Source: Sorghum bicolor
Lineage: Eukaryota > Streptophyta > Magnoliopsida > Poales > Poaceae
Assembly: GCF_000003195.3 (NCBI RefSeq)
Contig: NC_012874.2
Coordinates: 62,377,768-62,441,767 of the forward strand
Direction: 5' to 3'
Length of the DNA: 64,000 bases
The notes beneath the pieces were generated by a model, which was not told the DNA's origin, made no database searches, and worked only from the letters and a program-made list of their open reading frames with translations. A program made the translations under genes and the position numbers. How positions within the stretch are numbered: the first letter of the stretch is position 1; each line of letters opens with the position of its first letter. This document shows, piece by piece, positions 24,032 to 34,737 of this stretch.

Positions 24032-24208
24032 AGAGGGAGGTCTGTAGGATTTAAATTATTTTTGAGTTTCCAAGATGGGTTTTAATCCCGGTTGCATGAG
24101 TCAGGACTAAAAGCCTAGACCTTTAGTCCCGGCTGCAATCCCGGTTGGGAAAACCGGGAGTAAAGGGGTTTGTCAACCGGGATTACAACCATCTATCTAC
24201 TAGTGTAC

Positions 24209-24967
24209 ATTTCTAGCGGTGGGCGACAGCATGACATATACCAGTAAAAACAAAAAAAATGAAAAATAGCACCGGCACCATTTCTATGCCCTTGTGAGCA
24301 CCATCGCGCCTCTGCCGTGTCCACACCGGTCCCCGTGGCATGCGCCACCTAATGTCATTTGCTACACTTGGTAGGCCTTACCCAGGCTGCTATACCTGTG
24401 CCCAACCCATCCCCACTGCCTTTGCGTCGAGGTTGCCACCATGTGCTATGCCATTGTTGAGGATGACCTACCTCGCCCAGTACCGACTACCCTGCACCAC
24501 CAAGGGGGAGGAATTGAGGAACTAGAGTTAGCAGGGTAAGGCAGAGAGGGGTTGTGTTAGGTGAATGGAAAGTAAATATGTTTTGGTCGCATGTCTTGCA
24601 AAAGATTTTGATCAGTGGCAGTGCTGGTTGTTTTAGACTCTACAAAAGGGTTTTATTTTTTTCTGGAATAAAAAGGGTTTTATTTTAGATGTGGTTGATG
24701 TTTTCAGCCACCTCAAAAAATAGGGTCATATTTTTACAGGCATAGAAACACAAAACGTCTCAAGAAATGTATTTTTTTACAGCGGTTAAAAAGTTAGGAT
24801 CTTTTTCCCTATTCATAGATGCACATAGAAATAGACATGTACCTCAGAAATAAAATTGTTTACGTATGTATAGCCACTTAAAAGCGTGATCATAACATCA
24901 AACAACAATCTGGTCGTTATTTTCTGCTGAAATGGAGAAGCACACTGAAGGGAGCAGCATGTACATC
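24209..24967. other. Intergenic stretch, nothing recognised
   Basis: No domain-bearing frame and no element ends were found. Confidence 0.45.
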
Positions 24968-25249
24968 ACCACGAAGATTTTTTTTATTTTTAGCCCAAAT
25001 TTGAAACATATTTTAGATCTAACTCGGAATTAAAAATGTTTTTAAAACTAGACCATTTGGTCTCGCCACCTTTCATGGCAGGGCAAATGAACTATACTCC
25101 GTCATGCATGGCAACGGGGTGCAGCTGCCACATGGCCTGCAGCCCGAGGGGCCTACTGATGTGGCTTGGCAACATGGGAAAGTGTACCCCGTCACGTATC
25201 ATGGCGGGTTAGCCTTCCCCGCCGCCCATCATGGCGGGGTACGGCCATG

Positions 25250-25665
25250 GAGTTGGATGTAGGACAGAAATTGTTGATGCGCGATCTAAAGGTTCATACT
25301 GCGTTGAAGCTGCTTCAGTTGCCAGATCAGCCCATCTGTAACATTATCGGATCAAGGGCTCCAGAATAGAAGAATGGAAAATAACTTGCTTCTTTGTATG
25401 AACTGTTTTGAGCACAATTAGGTTCTTTTTTTTGGTTTGTTTTTCATACCTGAGTGATTCAGGCGTTACTTGTCCTACTGGTAGGATGAATTGTAGCCAG
25501 AGACACCTATTTTACCTCAGAAAGGAATGTTTAATTTTGAGCAGGCAGATGCTACAGCTAGATGCACTTGCAAAGGTTCCCAAGTATGGTCTTGTAGTAT
25601 TCACAGAAACTTATGGTGGGCGAGCATTGTTGAAAATTAAGTCATCATTGTTTGCAATCTAATTT
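25250..25665 (+). other. Possible captured gene fragments inside the MULE
   Basis: Two short open stretches (25250-25369, reading LKVHTALKLLQLPDQPIC; 25540-25662, reading KVPKYGLVVFTETYGGRALL) are separated by intron-like sequence ending TTGAGCAG. They look like exon pieces but no family was recognised. Confidence 0.3.
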
Positions 25666-25892
25666 AGCATTACATATTTACAATGATTTAGATAGCATAA
25701 TTTTGTAAGGATGATCAAGAAAGAAAAATGCTCTTTATCTTTTGCCATTGTGATGGCTTAAGCTCTGTATCTGTGATCACCCTGGAAGCTCAATATATCC
25801 TCAGCTGCCCATCTTCGATACTGGGCGGTCTTGTCACATTATTTTGACTATGCTAACAAGGGCAGTTCATTCATGCTGTTATGTAATTTCGA

Positions 25893-26220
25893 GACTTTTT
25901 TTTTGCGAACATGTCACTGTATGTATTTTATTAGTAAGAGGGTAGAATTACACAACGGCCATTTGCACAAATGGGCGAGCTGCCCTTCATGCGCACAGCA
26001 GACACCACTAGAACGCACGCCCACAACATAAGCTACTGAAGGCTTCCCTATATCTCCTTAGCACCTAGCATGGTCGACATCCCAATGAAGAACAACTTGT
26101 ACACCGAGGAAGCTGAGTATGATCCGTTGTTGGTTGGACCAGCTAGCGCCAGATGAACCTGTCTGATAAAAGTTGGTTGTAGGCTTGTAGCTGAACACCA
26201 TCGACCATTTCCCAAAAGAA
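25893..26220 (-). mobile_element. LINE 3' fragment inside the MULE
   Basis: On the minus strand the text SYSASSVYKLFFIG matches the zf-RVT region typical of plant LINE ORF2 ends. It is followed by a short 3' UTR with AATAAAATAC and an A-run (the T-run near 25898-25905). Confidence 0.65.
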
Positions 26221-26603
26221 CGACCGCTGTCTGGCCGTTTTGGTGGGCTGGGTACACCCCGCCATGATGCACGGCGGGGTACCCTAACCCGCCATGATGC
26301 GTGGCGGGGTTCTCTTTGCCACGTACCCTGCCACGTCAGCAGGCCCCTCGGGCTGCAGGCCACGTGGCAACTGCACCCTGCCGCCATGCATGGTGGGGTA
26401 TAGTTCATTTGCCCCGCCATGCATGGTGGCGGAGCCAAACGGTCTAGTTTTGAATTTTTTTTAATTCCGGGTTAGATCAAAAATATGTTTTAAATTTGGG
26501 CTAAAAAAAATCACCACGAAGCGCTCCACACTTCTGCCTTCTGGCCATACTTGCCAGCAACAACCATCTCAGACACCCTTCATAGTGGCATCCCCATTAT
26601 TTG

Positions 26604-26725
26604 CACTAGTACAGAAGGGGACTACAGTAGGGAAATCCCTTCAGTCCCGATTTTCCAACTGGAACTACGAATCTGGGACTAAATACCCTTTTTTAGTCCT
26701 AGGTCAGGGATCCCCACGAAGCCCC
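26604..26725. mobile_element. CACTA left-end remnant
   Basis: CACTAGTACAGAAGGGG is followed by subterminal-type blocks (TTCAGTCCCGATT, GGGACTAAA). No right end was found. Confidence 0.45.
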
Positions 26726-27201
26726 TCCACATGGCCAACCCCACAATGTTGCACTGAACTTAGCATACATAAAAAACAATTTTCAGAGGCTGAGAATTTG
26801 ATTTACAGAAACTACTATATTGATGACTACCGTTTCTAGAAACCATTTAGAGCCAAATGAGTTAAGCTCATCTCTACAAAAGATTTAATCCCTCTCTATC
26901 CATAAATGCATATAATTTTAGCATTTAAAATTGTCCACAGAGGTAATTAAGAATTTATGGGGTAACCCACACTTCCCTCAATGCCTGTTGTTTCAATTAT
27001 AGCACCTACCAATGGAATATTGGTGTTTTAGACATAATTATCATATGCCATTTATGTCACCGGTAGAAAAGGAAGATTTTGATTGCATTTCTATAATCTT
27101 AGCGATTAAATGAGGCATCATGGTCATTTCCATTTCTCCATAGACCTTTCTAGGAAATAAAGAAAAATGCTTTCACTTATGGACAACGGAAATAAAGAAA
27201 A
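26726..27201. other. Intergenic stretch, nothing recognised
   Basis: AT-rich, with no supported feature. Confidence 0.45.
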
Positions 27202-27416
27202 GTGTTTGGTTTGAGGAACAAGTTAGTCAATTATTTACTCACTCCTCACTTTTTGTTTGGTTTGTGGAATGAAATTTATTGATGTATCATCACCTTATTT
27301 CTCACAAGCTAATAATTAGTGCTGCTGTGAGGAATTAATTCATTCCATCAGATTTGAAGAATGAACTCATGATGCACCACCTCATTTAGAATGGTTTGAT
27401 TCCTCAAACCAAACAC
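27202..27416. mobile_element. Tourist-like MITE upstream of the proline-tailed gene
   Basis: The inverted ends are GTGTTTGGTTTGAGGAA and TTCCTCAAACCAAACAC, the same family as 19667-19887. It ends about 125 nt before the ATG at 27541. The target duplication is not clear. Confidence 0.7.
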
Positions 27417-27461
27417 CAATATCCCATACAGATAAATTGGTACAGTAAACACCATCCTCCT

Positions 27462-27469
27462 TATATAAA
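27462..27469 (+). promoter_or_regulatory. TATA box (TATATAAA)
   Basis: A strong TATATAAA lies 72 nt before the ATG at 27541, just 3' of the MITE. Confidence 0.75.
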
Positions 27470-27540
27470 CCAAACACAACACACATAACCTCTATTAGCA
27501 AGCGGAGGTACGTTGCCACTCCTCCATAAGACGTGCAGCC

Positions 27541-28391
27541 ATGCCGTTCCACAAGCAACTACTGGCCACTGTCTTCACCTTGGCCATGCTCCTCACGTCA
27601 AATCGTAAGTGGCGGGGAAACTCGGTTTCAAAATTTCTGCAAGATTTGCACGGAGCACACTAGCTGATGCTTCATCATCAGAATCTACATAAAAACAAAG
27701 TATTGTGGTTGCAGCCGGAGCTGATGCGACAGTGACAGGAGAACAATGCGAATCACGGCTGCACTGGTCTATCTGCAAGGCCAATTGGATGTGCACGGCC
27801 TTGTGCTGCATCGCCATGGGAGGGTACACTGGTGGCTACTGCTCTAGCTATATGGAGACGAACCAAGCCGTGCCTGCTTCTTGGCTTGGTTTTCGCTCCT
27901 GCGTCTGCACCAAGGTGTGCGATGGTGTGCCCCCACCGAAGCCTTGGGACCAGACACCACCAACACCTGGGGTTCAGCCTCCGCCGATGCCAACACCTTG
28001 GGTACAGCCTCCACCAATGCCTACTCCTTGGCTGAAGCCTCCACCGATGCCGACGCCTTGTGTCAAGCCTCCGCCGATGCCAACACCTTGGGTCCAGCCT
28101 CCGCCTATGCCGACGCCTTGTTTCAAGCCTCCGCCTATGCCGATGCCTTCTTTCAAGCCTCCGCCGATGCCGACGCCTTGGGTCAAGCCTCCGCCTATGC
28201 CGATGCCTTCTTTCAAGCCTCCGCCGATGCCGACGCCTTGTGTCAAGCCTCCGCCGATGCCTACGCCTTGTGTCCGGCCTCTTCCAACGCCCTGGGTTCA
28301 GCCTTTGCCAAGGCCGACGCCTGGGGTCCAGCCTTGGCCCATGCCGACGCCTTGGGTCAGCCCTCCAGCGGAGAAGCAACCAGTCAATTAA
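27541..28391 (+). CDS. Defensin-like domain fused to a proline-rich repeat tail (2 exons)
   Basis: Exon 1 is 27541-27604 (donor GTAAGT) and exon 2 is 27715-28391 (acceptor TTGCAG). Joined they are 741 nt, 246 aa plus stop, phase-1 intron. The signal peptide is MPFHKQ followed by a hydrophobic core ending MLLTSN. The cysteine domain follows the C-x8-C-x5-C-x3-C framework of the 34738 paralog, then an extra Cys directly after C4, a TGGYC gamma-core, a long 19-residue loop, and C-x1-C-x3-C. About 160 residues of proline-rich sequence follow: ten perfect-length decapeptides PPPMP(T/M)P(W/C/S)x(K/Q/R), then degenerate units, ending KQPVN. Four tail units contain Cys. AATAAA is at 28452-28457. A defensin plus proline-rich tail is known from some Asteraceae pollen proteins; here the architecture is seen but the function is inferred (secreted, possibly wall-associated). 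Confidence 0.8.
27978..28277 (+). repeat. Ten 30-bp coding repeats (proline-rich decapeptide)
   Basis: Ten in-frame 30-nt units encode PPPMP(T/M)P plus three variable residues. They differ mostly at the residue before the hydrophobic/basic end (W, C or S). The repeated DNA makes unit number prone to change. Confidence 0.95.
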
Positions 28392-28457
28392 CCACCGCCA
28401 CCGCCGCTGGAGTGCTCAACTAATGGAGTAGCTGGGGACTGAGGAATGTGAAATAAA

Positions 28458-28704
28458 CATGGAGAGATGGCACTTATTGATTTGGGTTTGTTTGCAATAG
28501 ATCTGATTCCTGTTAGTTATTTCAACCAGTCATCTGAATCTTACGGCATAATCTAATATTAAAATTATTGCAATGCAAGTTAATCGAGTGATCCCAGTGT
28601 CTAGCATATTTTGGTTGTAAATTTCTCTCGACTATCCGGCCTTCTCTGGGACGGTGTGCCGCAGTTTGTTGAGAGCCTGGTGTTTGAAGATCGTCTTTGG
28701 TCTA
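28458..28704. other. 3' flank of the proline-tailed gene
   Basis: No further gene or element was recognised before the Stowaway MITE. Confidence 0.5.
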
Positions 28705-28931
28705 CTTCCTCTGTCTCCAAATAACTATCGCTTCCCAAGAAGTAACTTTGATTAAGTATATGTAAAAGAATATTAATATTTATGGTACGAAACTAATATT
28801 ATTATAGATCATTGAATTTATTTTTTTAATAAATTTATTTGGAGATAAAAACATCGCACGTATTTTCTTCAAATCCAGTCAAAGTTATGGCATGGAAACC
28901 AAAAGTAATAGTTATTTAGGGACGGAGTGAG
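28705..28931. mobile_element. Stowaway-like MITE (227 bp)
   Basis: The ends are CTTCCTCTGTCTCCAAATAA and the complement CTCACTCCGTCCCTAAATAA. The TA duplication is at 28703-28704 and 28932-28933. Confidence 0.85.
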
Positions 28932-29119
28932 TATAAGTTAATGGAATGTTCTATTCTTCTAAAAAATAAATTAATTGCAATGCAAGTTTATTTGAAATTT
29001 ATTAGAACATCTCTTGCATAGTAAAATAACATTGTTGAGTAAAATCTATCGATTATCATTAATCATTAGTCAATATATTAGTTTCCTACTTTTTTTATAT
29101 ATAGATTATGGGCTGAGGC

Positions 29120-29720
29120 TTTTGGATGTGCACAGAGATGGTGCATACCAGGTCAGAGACAGCAGGAGAGAGATGTTGTGCCCCATTGGTTGGTGTGGAT
29201 GAGAAAATTGAGGAGAATGATAAAATCTTCATATTGGTTTCATTCTTACCACCATTGCGGGAGCAGTTAGTGATGAATACCCTCGTCAGGAATACTACTC
29301 TCAACTTCAACAAGACAGTTGTATACCTGCTAGAGGCAGAGTCCCTGAAGAATCTGCATGAATCTTTATTCTCGGTTGATCAAGCTTTGACTGTTTCATG
29401 TGGAGCAAGAAAAGTCAAGAATCATGGGAAAAATGAAAGAACAAGGGACAATGTACATGCTATCTATGTGACAAAGTTTGTCACATAATAAAGGACTGCC
29501 CAGGTTTGAAGACTATGAGAGTAGCAAGTGAGAATGAAAGTCATGTACTTACCGTCAATGAACCAGGTACTATTCGTGATTGGATATTAGATTTAGGTTG
29601 TTGTTTCCATATATGTTCAGTGAGGGACATGTTTGATGAAGGATCTCTACCCCCGCCGAATTGAATTGTGTTCACTTAGTGGATTGCAAGGAGTATGCAG
29701 GATGACTTCAAAGGATTAGA
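29120..29720 (+). pseudogene. Copia gag-protease fragment
   Basis: The frame 29126-29488 contains FILVSFLPPLREQLV and LLEAESLK, typical of Copia gag. Further on are a zinc-knuckle-like CHIIKDCPG and a protease-like DWILDLGCCFHIC (normally WILDSGCS.H). It is frameshifted and truncated on both sides; no flanking LTR is certain. Confidence 0.65.
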
Positions 29721-31061
29721 GTCAATCTGGAGATTGTTGTATGGTGACTAAAATCATACTTGTAATAGGACTCAATAGAGGTGTGTTTTTAGGACTTCTA
29801 GTTTTATTAGGACTTGAGTGTAGAATCATACTAGGAGTAGGATGTTGGCGGTGCTTAACTCATATTTTCACCCGCCAATTTTACACAAAATCCATACAAT
29901 ACAAACACCAAAACTTAGTAAATAGGGTTTTATACTAACATATTCCATAAGTTTTGGTGAGTTGATCATTTTCAGGACATAAAAATGGAATACATAAGAA
30001 AACACATCAAAAGGCACAAACCAGAAAAGCATAATGCCGACTTGCGCAAAGTAAAAGAGGGAAAAGGCCCACCTACCTGATATAACTGGGCCCTGAACCC
30101 ACATAGGTGCAGCCTAGGACCAACAAGCGACCCACTGGAGCAAGGAGGTCGCAGGGCGGCTCCACTTAGGTGCGTCTGCACAGGGTGTGCCCACACCCCC
30201 TAGCTCCACCACCTCTAGCGCCCCTGCACTTGGGCCCTCTCTTCAATGCTACAAGGCGGTTGTATGTAGGATCCCCGTATAATCCTTTGGAAATGGGCCT
30301 TTGGGTGCTATAAAAGAAGTTGGAGAGGCCTCCTCTCACAACACACATGGGGAAGAGCAACTCTCAAGCAAGAGAATAAGAGCACCATTCCAAGGGGCTT
30401 AAGACCTAGATAGCTAGCTAAAGTTAGTAGGGAGAGATGTGAGGGAAGAGTATGGGGAAGTGCTGGGCTTGTCGGTGCCTCCCCAACTTGTATACCTCGA
30501 CAGGCTCTTGTTCTTCAATGGGTTCTCCCACTAAGTAAGTGTTCATGATTCTTTTGGTATAAAGTCTTTGTCTAGTTAAGCTTTACTCTTACTTGTTTGT
30601 GGGTTCGTCATTTGTCCTTGTGATGAATACTCTAGTAGATGGCCCTGATAAAGACATCCTGCGCATTGCTAGAGTAGTAATCATAGTATAGAAGTGGTGT
30701 CTAGGCTAGAGACTACATTCATTTACCTCGTTCCCCATGGTTGAGGGGTAGGCAACAGGTGATGACAGCCCTATCCATCCCTTGTAATCCCCCATGTTTG
30801 GGTTTGGCGTAGAGCTATAGGCCAGCATCGCCTGGCAGACTAGGTGCACCCTGGTGCCCGAAGTAAGCAAGTAGAAGTAGAGTTTACCTATCCTTAGACC
30901 CAAAAGCCATAGGAATCCATCTCTACCATTTCCAACTTTACCCCTTATGTTGTCCTTGGACAAACTAGCTAGAAGAATACCTCTGTTCCCTGTGCAAAAT
31001 ATGATACCCTGAATACTTCTGAGTAAAAGGTATAATGGTAATTCCATGTGCTTGCGAAATC
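29721..31061. other. Possible LTR remnant, otherwise unassigned
   Basis: A CTATAAAAGAAG promoter-like motif near 30309, followed by a GA-rich leader, is reminiscent of an LTR, but no ends or duplicate were found. No supported gene. Confidence 0.35.
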
Positions 31062-31286
31062 CACTACAAGAAACATGACAGTTTAATAGTGACATTCAAA
31101 GAAAACATCATAGAATTCTATCGTCTGTGACGGTTCATTTTAAGCTGATACATCTATGACGACTGGTATAGATGTCGTCATGGTTAGACATCACAAATCA
31201 TATTTTCTTCATATAATTAATTTGTACATGGAAATTATTCATAAGATGAAAGTAAACCGTCATGTATAAGGGAATTTCTTGTAGTG
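31062..31286. mobile_element. Short CACTA-type MITE (225 bp)
   Basis: The ends are CACTACAAGAAACATG and the complement CACTACAAGAAATTCC. The flanking triplets ATC and AGC match at two of three positions. Confidence 0.6.
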
Positions 31287-32626
31287 AGCTTTATGTTTGC
31301 GTTAAGAAATACCAACATAAGACTCCTACTTCAATGTATGAGGGGTCTTGGAGGGAACTATATAAACAAGGTGTAGAGGGCATAGGCACCAACCAAGCCA
31401 ACATACTTGGTCTCATTCAAGGCTTGCAATTTGGAGCACTTAGGAGGATTACGCTAGAAGTTCTATTGCACAAGGTTCTTGTATAGGGAAAGAATTAATC
31501 AGCGTATCATAGAGCATCAAGTAGGATTATGTGAGTGAGACATTCAATTGTTCTCTTTTGGAGTTGTGCTAATAGAGTTTGCGGTCGACTTCACTAGAAT
31601 TAATATAATCTCTTGTCGTGGTTGCTTCAATATCGTCGTCTAGTTTTTTTTTATGTGATTCGACTACACCATTCTTGATATGGTGCAATGTTGTGTCATA
31701 CTGGAAAAATCATTTCTAAGATCCATGGGCTGCTGCGTGTAACAAGGTGTATCAGATTTTAACAGTTTTCATGTCTGTATCTGCAAGGCCAGCCTCACGC
31801 ATTGCTTACTTACTACTTTGCATTAAGGTCGTCATTAGTCACCAAGTGGTTGATACCATCTTTTTTGTCTAATTTTACAAATATTGTAATGAATATTTGA
31901 GGCCTAAACCAACTTGAATGAAAAAATTAAGAATTTTATATCTCCTCAAGTACTACAACTTTGGCTTATGTCATTTCTCCATCGAGGCAATTTTAAAACT
32001 TCAAAAACTTGATTTTTTTAAAAAATCTGAAAATTTGAAACAGAATTTTTAGATACTAAAAGATATCTAGTGAAAAAGTAGTCAACTAGTAATCTGAACC
32101 TCTTTTCAAGTATTGCAGCTTGGGTTTAGGTCATTTCTCTATCCGAGCTAATTTAGAAATTTCAAAAAAATAATTTCAAATTATTTGCACTTGTGGTAGG
32201 TTAAGAAAACCACAATTGTAAACATATATACGCTGGTGGTTTTATTTAATGTGCAGTCAGTCTAAATTCTAGATTTTACACCGGTGGTTCCCCTAAACCA
32301 GCTTCCAGTATAGATGTAATTTACACTAGCAATTGTTTTAAGTGTACCACCAATCCGCTAGTGCTCCACTAGTGGGTTATTATAACCATGGGCCCACATC
32401 TCTATTTCTATTAGCGTTTATTTTTATGAACCGCTATTGGAAAAAAAAATCTCTAGAATCAACTTTTTTTTGTACAAGTGAGGGACAACAAGGTTAGAAC
32501 GAGGTAGTGGAACACATGTGGGCATGCGTTTGGGTTTATCAATCTAACTGGATGTACATTGATTTGAATCGCTGCTCTCTTCGATCGGATATGCATGGAT
32601 ACCACTTGCATTGCCACGTTACTAAC
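31287..32626. other. Intergenic, transposon-like but unassigned
   Basis: The part at about 31900-32380 resembles CACTA interior/subterminal DNA (GGTGGTT / AACCACC blocks and a possible right end CCACTAGTG near 32375). No left end or gene was identified. Confidence 0.35.
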
Positions 32627-33000
32627 CACTACTACAGAACTTGATACTTGCCCAAAATAAACAATAATCTCGACCCAATCAGCGTCCGGGACAAAAACAT
32701 CTTTACTCCCGGTTGGTGAGACCAACCGGTACTAAAAGTCCCCTGCCCAATGGCTATGGTGTCAGAGATCGGCAGAAGGGACCTTTAGTCCCGGTTGGTA
32801 TCCCCAACTGGGACTAAAGCCCAGCCTTTAGTCCCGGTTGGTATCCTCAATCGGGACTAAAGCCCAGCCTTTAGTCCCGGTTGGGTAACACCAACCGGGA
32901 TTAAAAGCTGTTGTCCCGGTCCGTCTCACCGGCCGGGACTAAATGTTGGACTTTAGTCCCAGCTGGTAATTAGAACCGGGATTAAATGTCCTTCTCCATA
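32627..33000. mobile_element. CACTA left end (TTTAGTCCCGGTTGG family)
   Basis: CACTACTACAGAACTTG is followed by multiple TTTAGTCCCGGTTGG and reverse-complement copies. The right end was not found. Confidence 0.65.
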
Positions 33001-33419
33001 TTTGAACTCTTCTTCTTCCTCTAGCCGAGCCTGATCTTCACTCTTTTGCTGTTCTCGTCATTTGCAGTTGCTTGTTCTTGCTCTCATCTCTGGCTATTGA
33101 TTCATTTTATCATTTCTACGCCGTCATCGACTTGTTAAGAGATCAATAGCTTCATCTTCTCAACATTTAGCAGCGGCATATGTCATTTCCTAGTGTTATG
33201 TATGTTATTTTTTATTTTATGGTTTTTTAAGAGGTCACTAGCTTCATCTTCTCAACATCGATGCGTTTTTTAGAGAAATAGTGATACTATGGTTTTTTAT
33301 TTTAATTAGTTTTAAAAAAATTAAAAACTTATAATACTTTGATACATGAAGAATGAGAACATGAAGAATGGCAGGATATTGATGGATTTTGATACACTGA
33401 TCGAACACAAGAACGCACA

Positions 33420-33510
33420 AAATAACAGCAAGTGATAAGCCATTAATTTTTTTGCTAGAAAAGAGTAACGACACACCAAATCGACATCATATCCAACATC
33501 TGAAATTTTA
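33420..33510 (+). promoter_or_regulatory. Upstream part of the promoter module of the gene at 34738
   Basis: AGTGATAAGCCATTAATT, TTGCTAGAAAAGAGTAACG and ACACACCAAATCGACATC...CCAACATCTGAA match the triplicated module at 15.9-16.7 kb. The module is then broken by the CACTA fragment. Confidence 0.65.
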
Positions 33511-34181
33511 AAATTTGGCAATTTTTTCATTTGAAGTCGTCTTTATTTGAAAATTTTAAAATTTAAAATTTTCAAATGATTTCGGATGGAAAACTCCCTA
33601 AATAAATATTGTAGATCTCAAAAAGTTATGAAACTTTGTAGTTGATAACTTTTTGATTTGAAATCATCTTGTTATACAAAAACTACGTTTGAATTTCTCA
33701 AATTTGAAATTGAAATTTTGTAACGACCTTGGATGGAGAAACTCCCTAAAGAAAAAAATTATATATCTCGATAAGTTATAAAACTTTATAGCTGACAACC
33801 TTTTGTTTTGAGATTGTTTAGGGCCTCAAACAATCTATTTATACATGGTAATATATAAAGAATCGAAATGCAATATAGACACAAGTGATAGCGTGGTGTA
33901 GTAGTTAGGCAAAGGGGCATGCAAGAGGGAGGTCATGGTACAAAACCCACTGGCCCATATTTTGCGTGAAAAATGCTATGATTTGCGGGCTTTCCCGAGT
34001 GCGTGAAAAATACTGCGACTTGCTAATTTCGGGTTTTCCACCCTACTTTTTGGGGGTTTTTTTTCATTTCAATCTTTGCCGGCTTTGCCGAGTGAAAAAT
34101 AACACTCGGTAAAGACTGCTTTGCCGACGAGTCTTTGCCGAGTGCAACAGGCACTCGGCAAAGCACCAGAGTCCGGTAGTG
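33511..34181. mobile_element. CACTA right-end fragment (TTTGCCGAGTG family)
   Basis: The right end reads as the complement of CACTACCGGACTCTGG, with subterminal TTTGCCGAGTG repeats at 34080-34160. The interior (33590-33860) matches the reverse complement of the interior of the CACTA at 22200-22500. A degenerate tRNA-like block lies at 33891-33956. The left end is truncated. Confidence 0.7.
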
Positions 34182-34208
34182 ATAGGGCATCACATTGAAT
34201 AAAATGCT

Positions 34209-34430
34209 CCCTCCATCCACAATAGAATGCTTGTGTCATATTTTGAGACGTCAAACAGTTTCAACTTTGACTAAAATTATATAAAAACATACTAAGAATG
34301 ATGAGAAAAAATAAGTAGATTAGCTATAGAATATATTTTCATAATAAATTTACTTTAAGACATCAATGCTAATACTATTTACTATAAATTTGGGCTAGTT
34401 TGACTAGCATGTTTCCCGCAATTACATCAT
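34209..34430. mobile_element. Truncated Stowaway-like MITE
   Basis: The left end CTCCCTCCATCCACAATAGAA fits Stowaway; no matching right end. It splits the promoter module between CATTGAATAAAATG and CTCTCATAATTTTAGG. Confidence 0.5.
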
Positions 34431-34674
34431 ACATATGGCCCTCTCATAATTTTAGGTTTGTTTCTCCATGTCAAAGGAGAAAACATTAAGTTTTTCCTAA
34501 AAATGAGTAGCTACCGATGTTCTGCCCCTATAAATAATTGTAGTGACCAATGATCAGTTACAAATTTATAGCGACCGATGGTTCAACGCCAATAATGTTT
34601 TAGCGTCTATTGTCTGACGGTATAGATTGGTTGTGGTATAGTGTAGGGAAAGGCCACAATGCTAGGCCAACCCC

Positions 34675-34681
34675 TATAAGT
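34675..34681 (+). promoter_or_regulatory. Putative TATA box (TATAAGT)
   Basis: 63 nt before the ATG at 34738; the same heptamer and nearly the same spacing as in gene 1. Confidence 0.6.
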
Positions 34682-34737
34682 ATCCGCTAGCAAGATATAG
34701 GGCTTTTGGTACTTAACAATAGCACTCCAGCATAACC

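Larger units (their letters stand above)
20629..24205. mobile_element. CACTA element (TTTAGTCCCGGTTGG family), non-autonomous, with nested inserts
   Basis: The left end is CACTACTAGAGAA, and the right end is the complement of CACTAGTAGATAG. The 3-bp duplication TAC is at 20626-20628 and 24206-24208. Subterminal copies of TTTAGTCCCGGTTGG in both orientations lie at 20650-20960 and 24070-24180. No transposase was found. Most of the length is inserted Copia LTR sequence and a second CACTA. Confidence 0.85.
24977..26511. mobile_element. Mutator-like element with about 280-bp inverted arms (possible Pack-MULE)
   Basis: The arms 24977-25255 and about 26230-26511 are inverted copies. Both carry a TTTTTAGCCCAAATTT block, CATGGCGGGG tandem motifs and CCACGTGGC/GGCCTGCAGCCCGAGG. 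They are flanked by the direct repeat CACCACGAAG (24967-24976 and 26512-26521), so the TSD is 9-11 bp depending on the exact end. The interior is unrelated sequence: short frames near 25250-25660 and a minus LINE 3' fragment. No MURA-type transposase was seen. Confidence 0.8.

Noticed and set aside
27974..28246. Long antisense glycine-rich frame opposite the proline-rich repeats
   Set aside because: It is the mirror of the 30-bp coding repeats, and the + strand frame has a signal peptide, splice sites, TATA box and polyadenylation signal.
27978..28277. Regular 30-bp repeats as a possible CRISPR-like array
   Set aside because: No spacers; the units are contiguous, in frame and code for a proline-rich peptide in a plant gene.
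30706..31095. 129-aa minus-strand frame
   Set aside because: No recognisable domain, no splice or promoter context, and it overlaps the end of a CACTA-type MITE.
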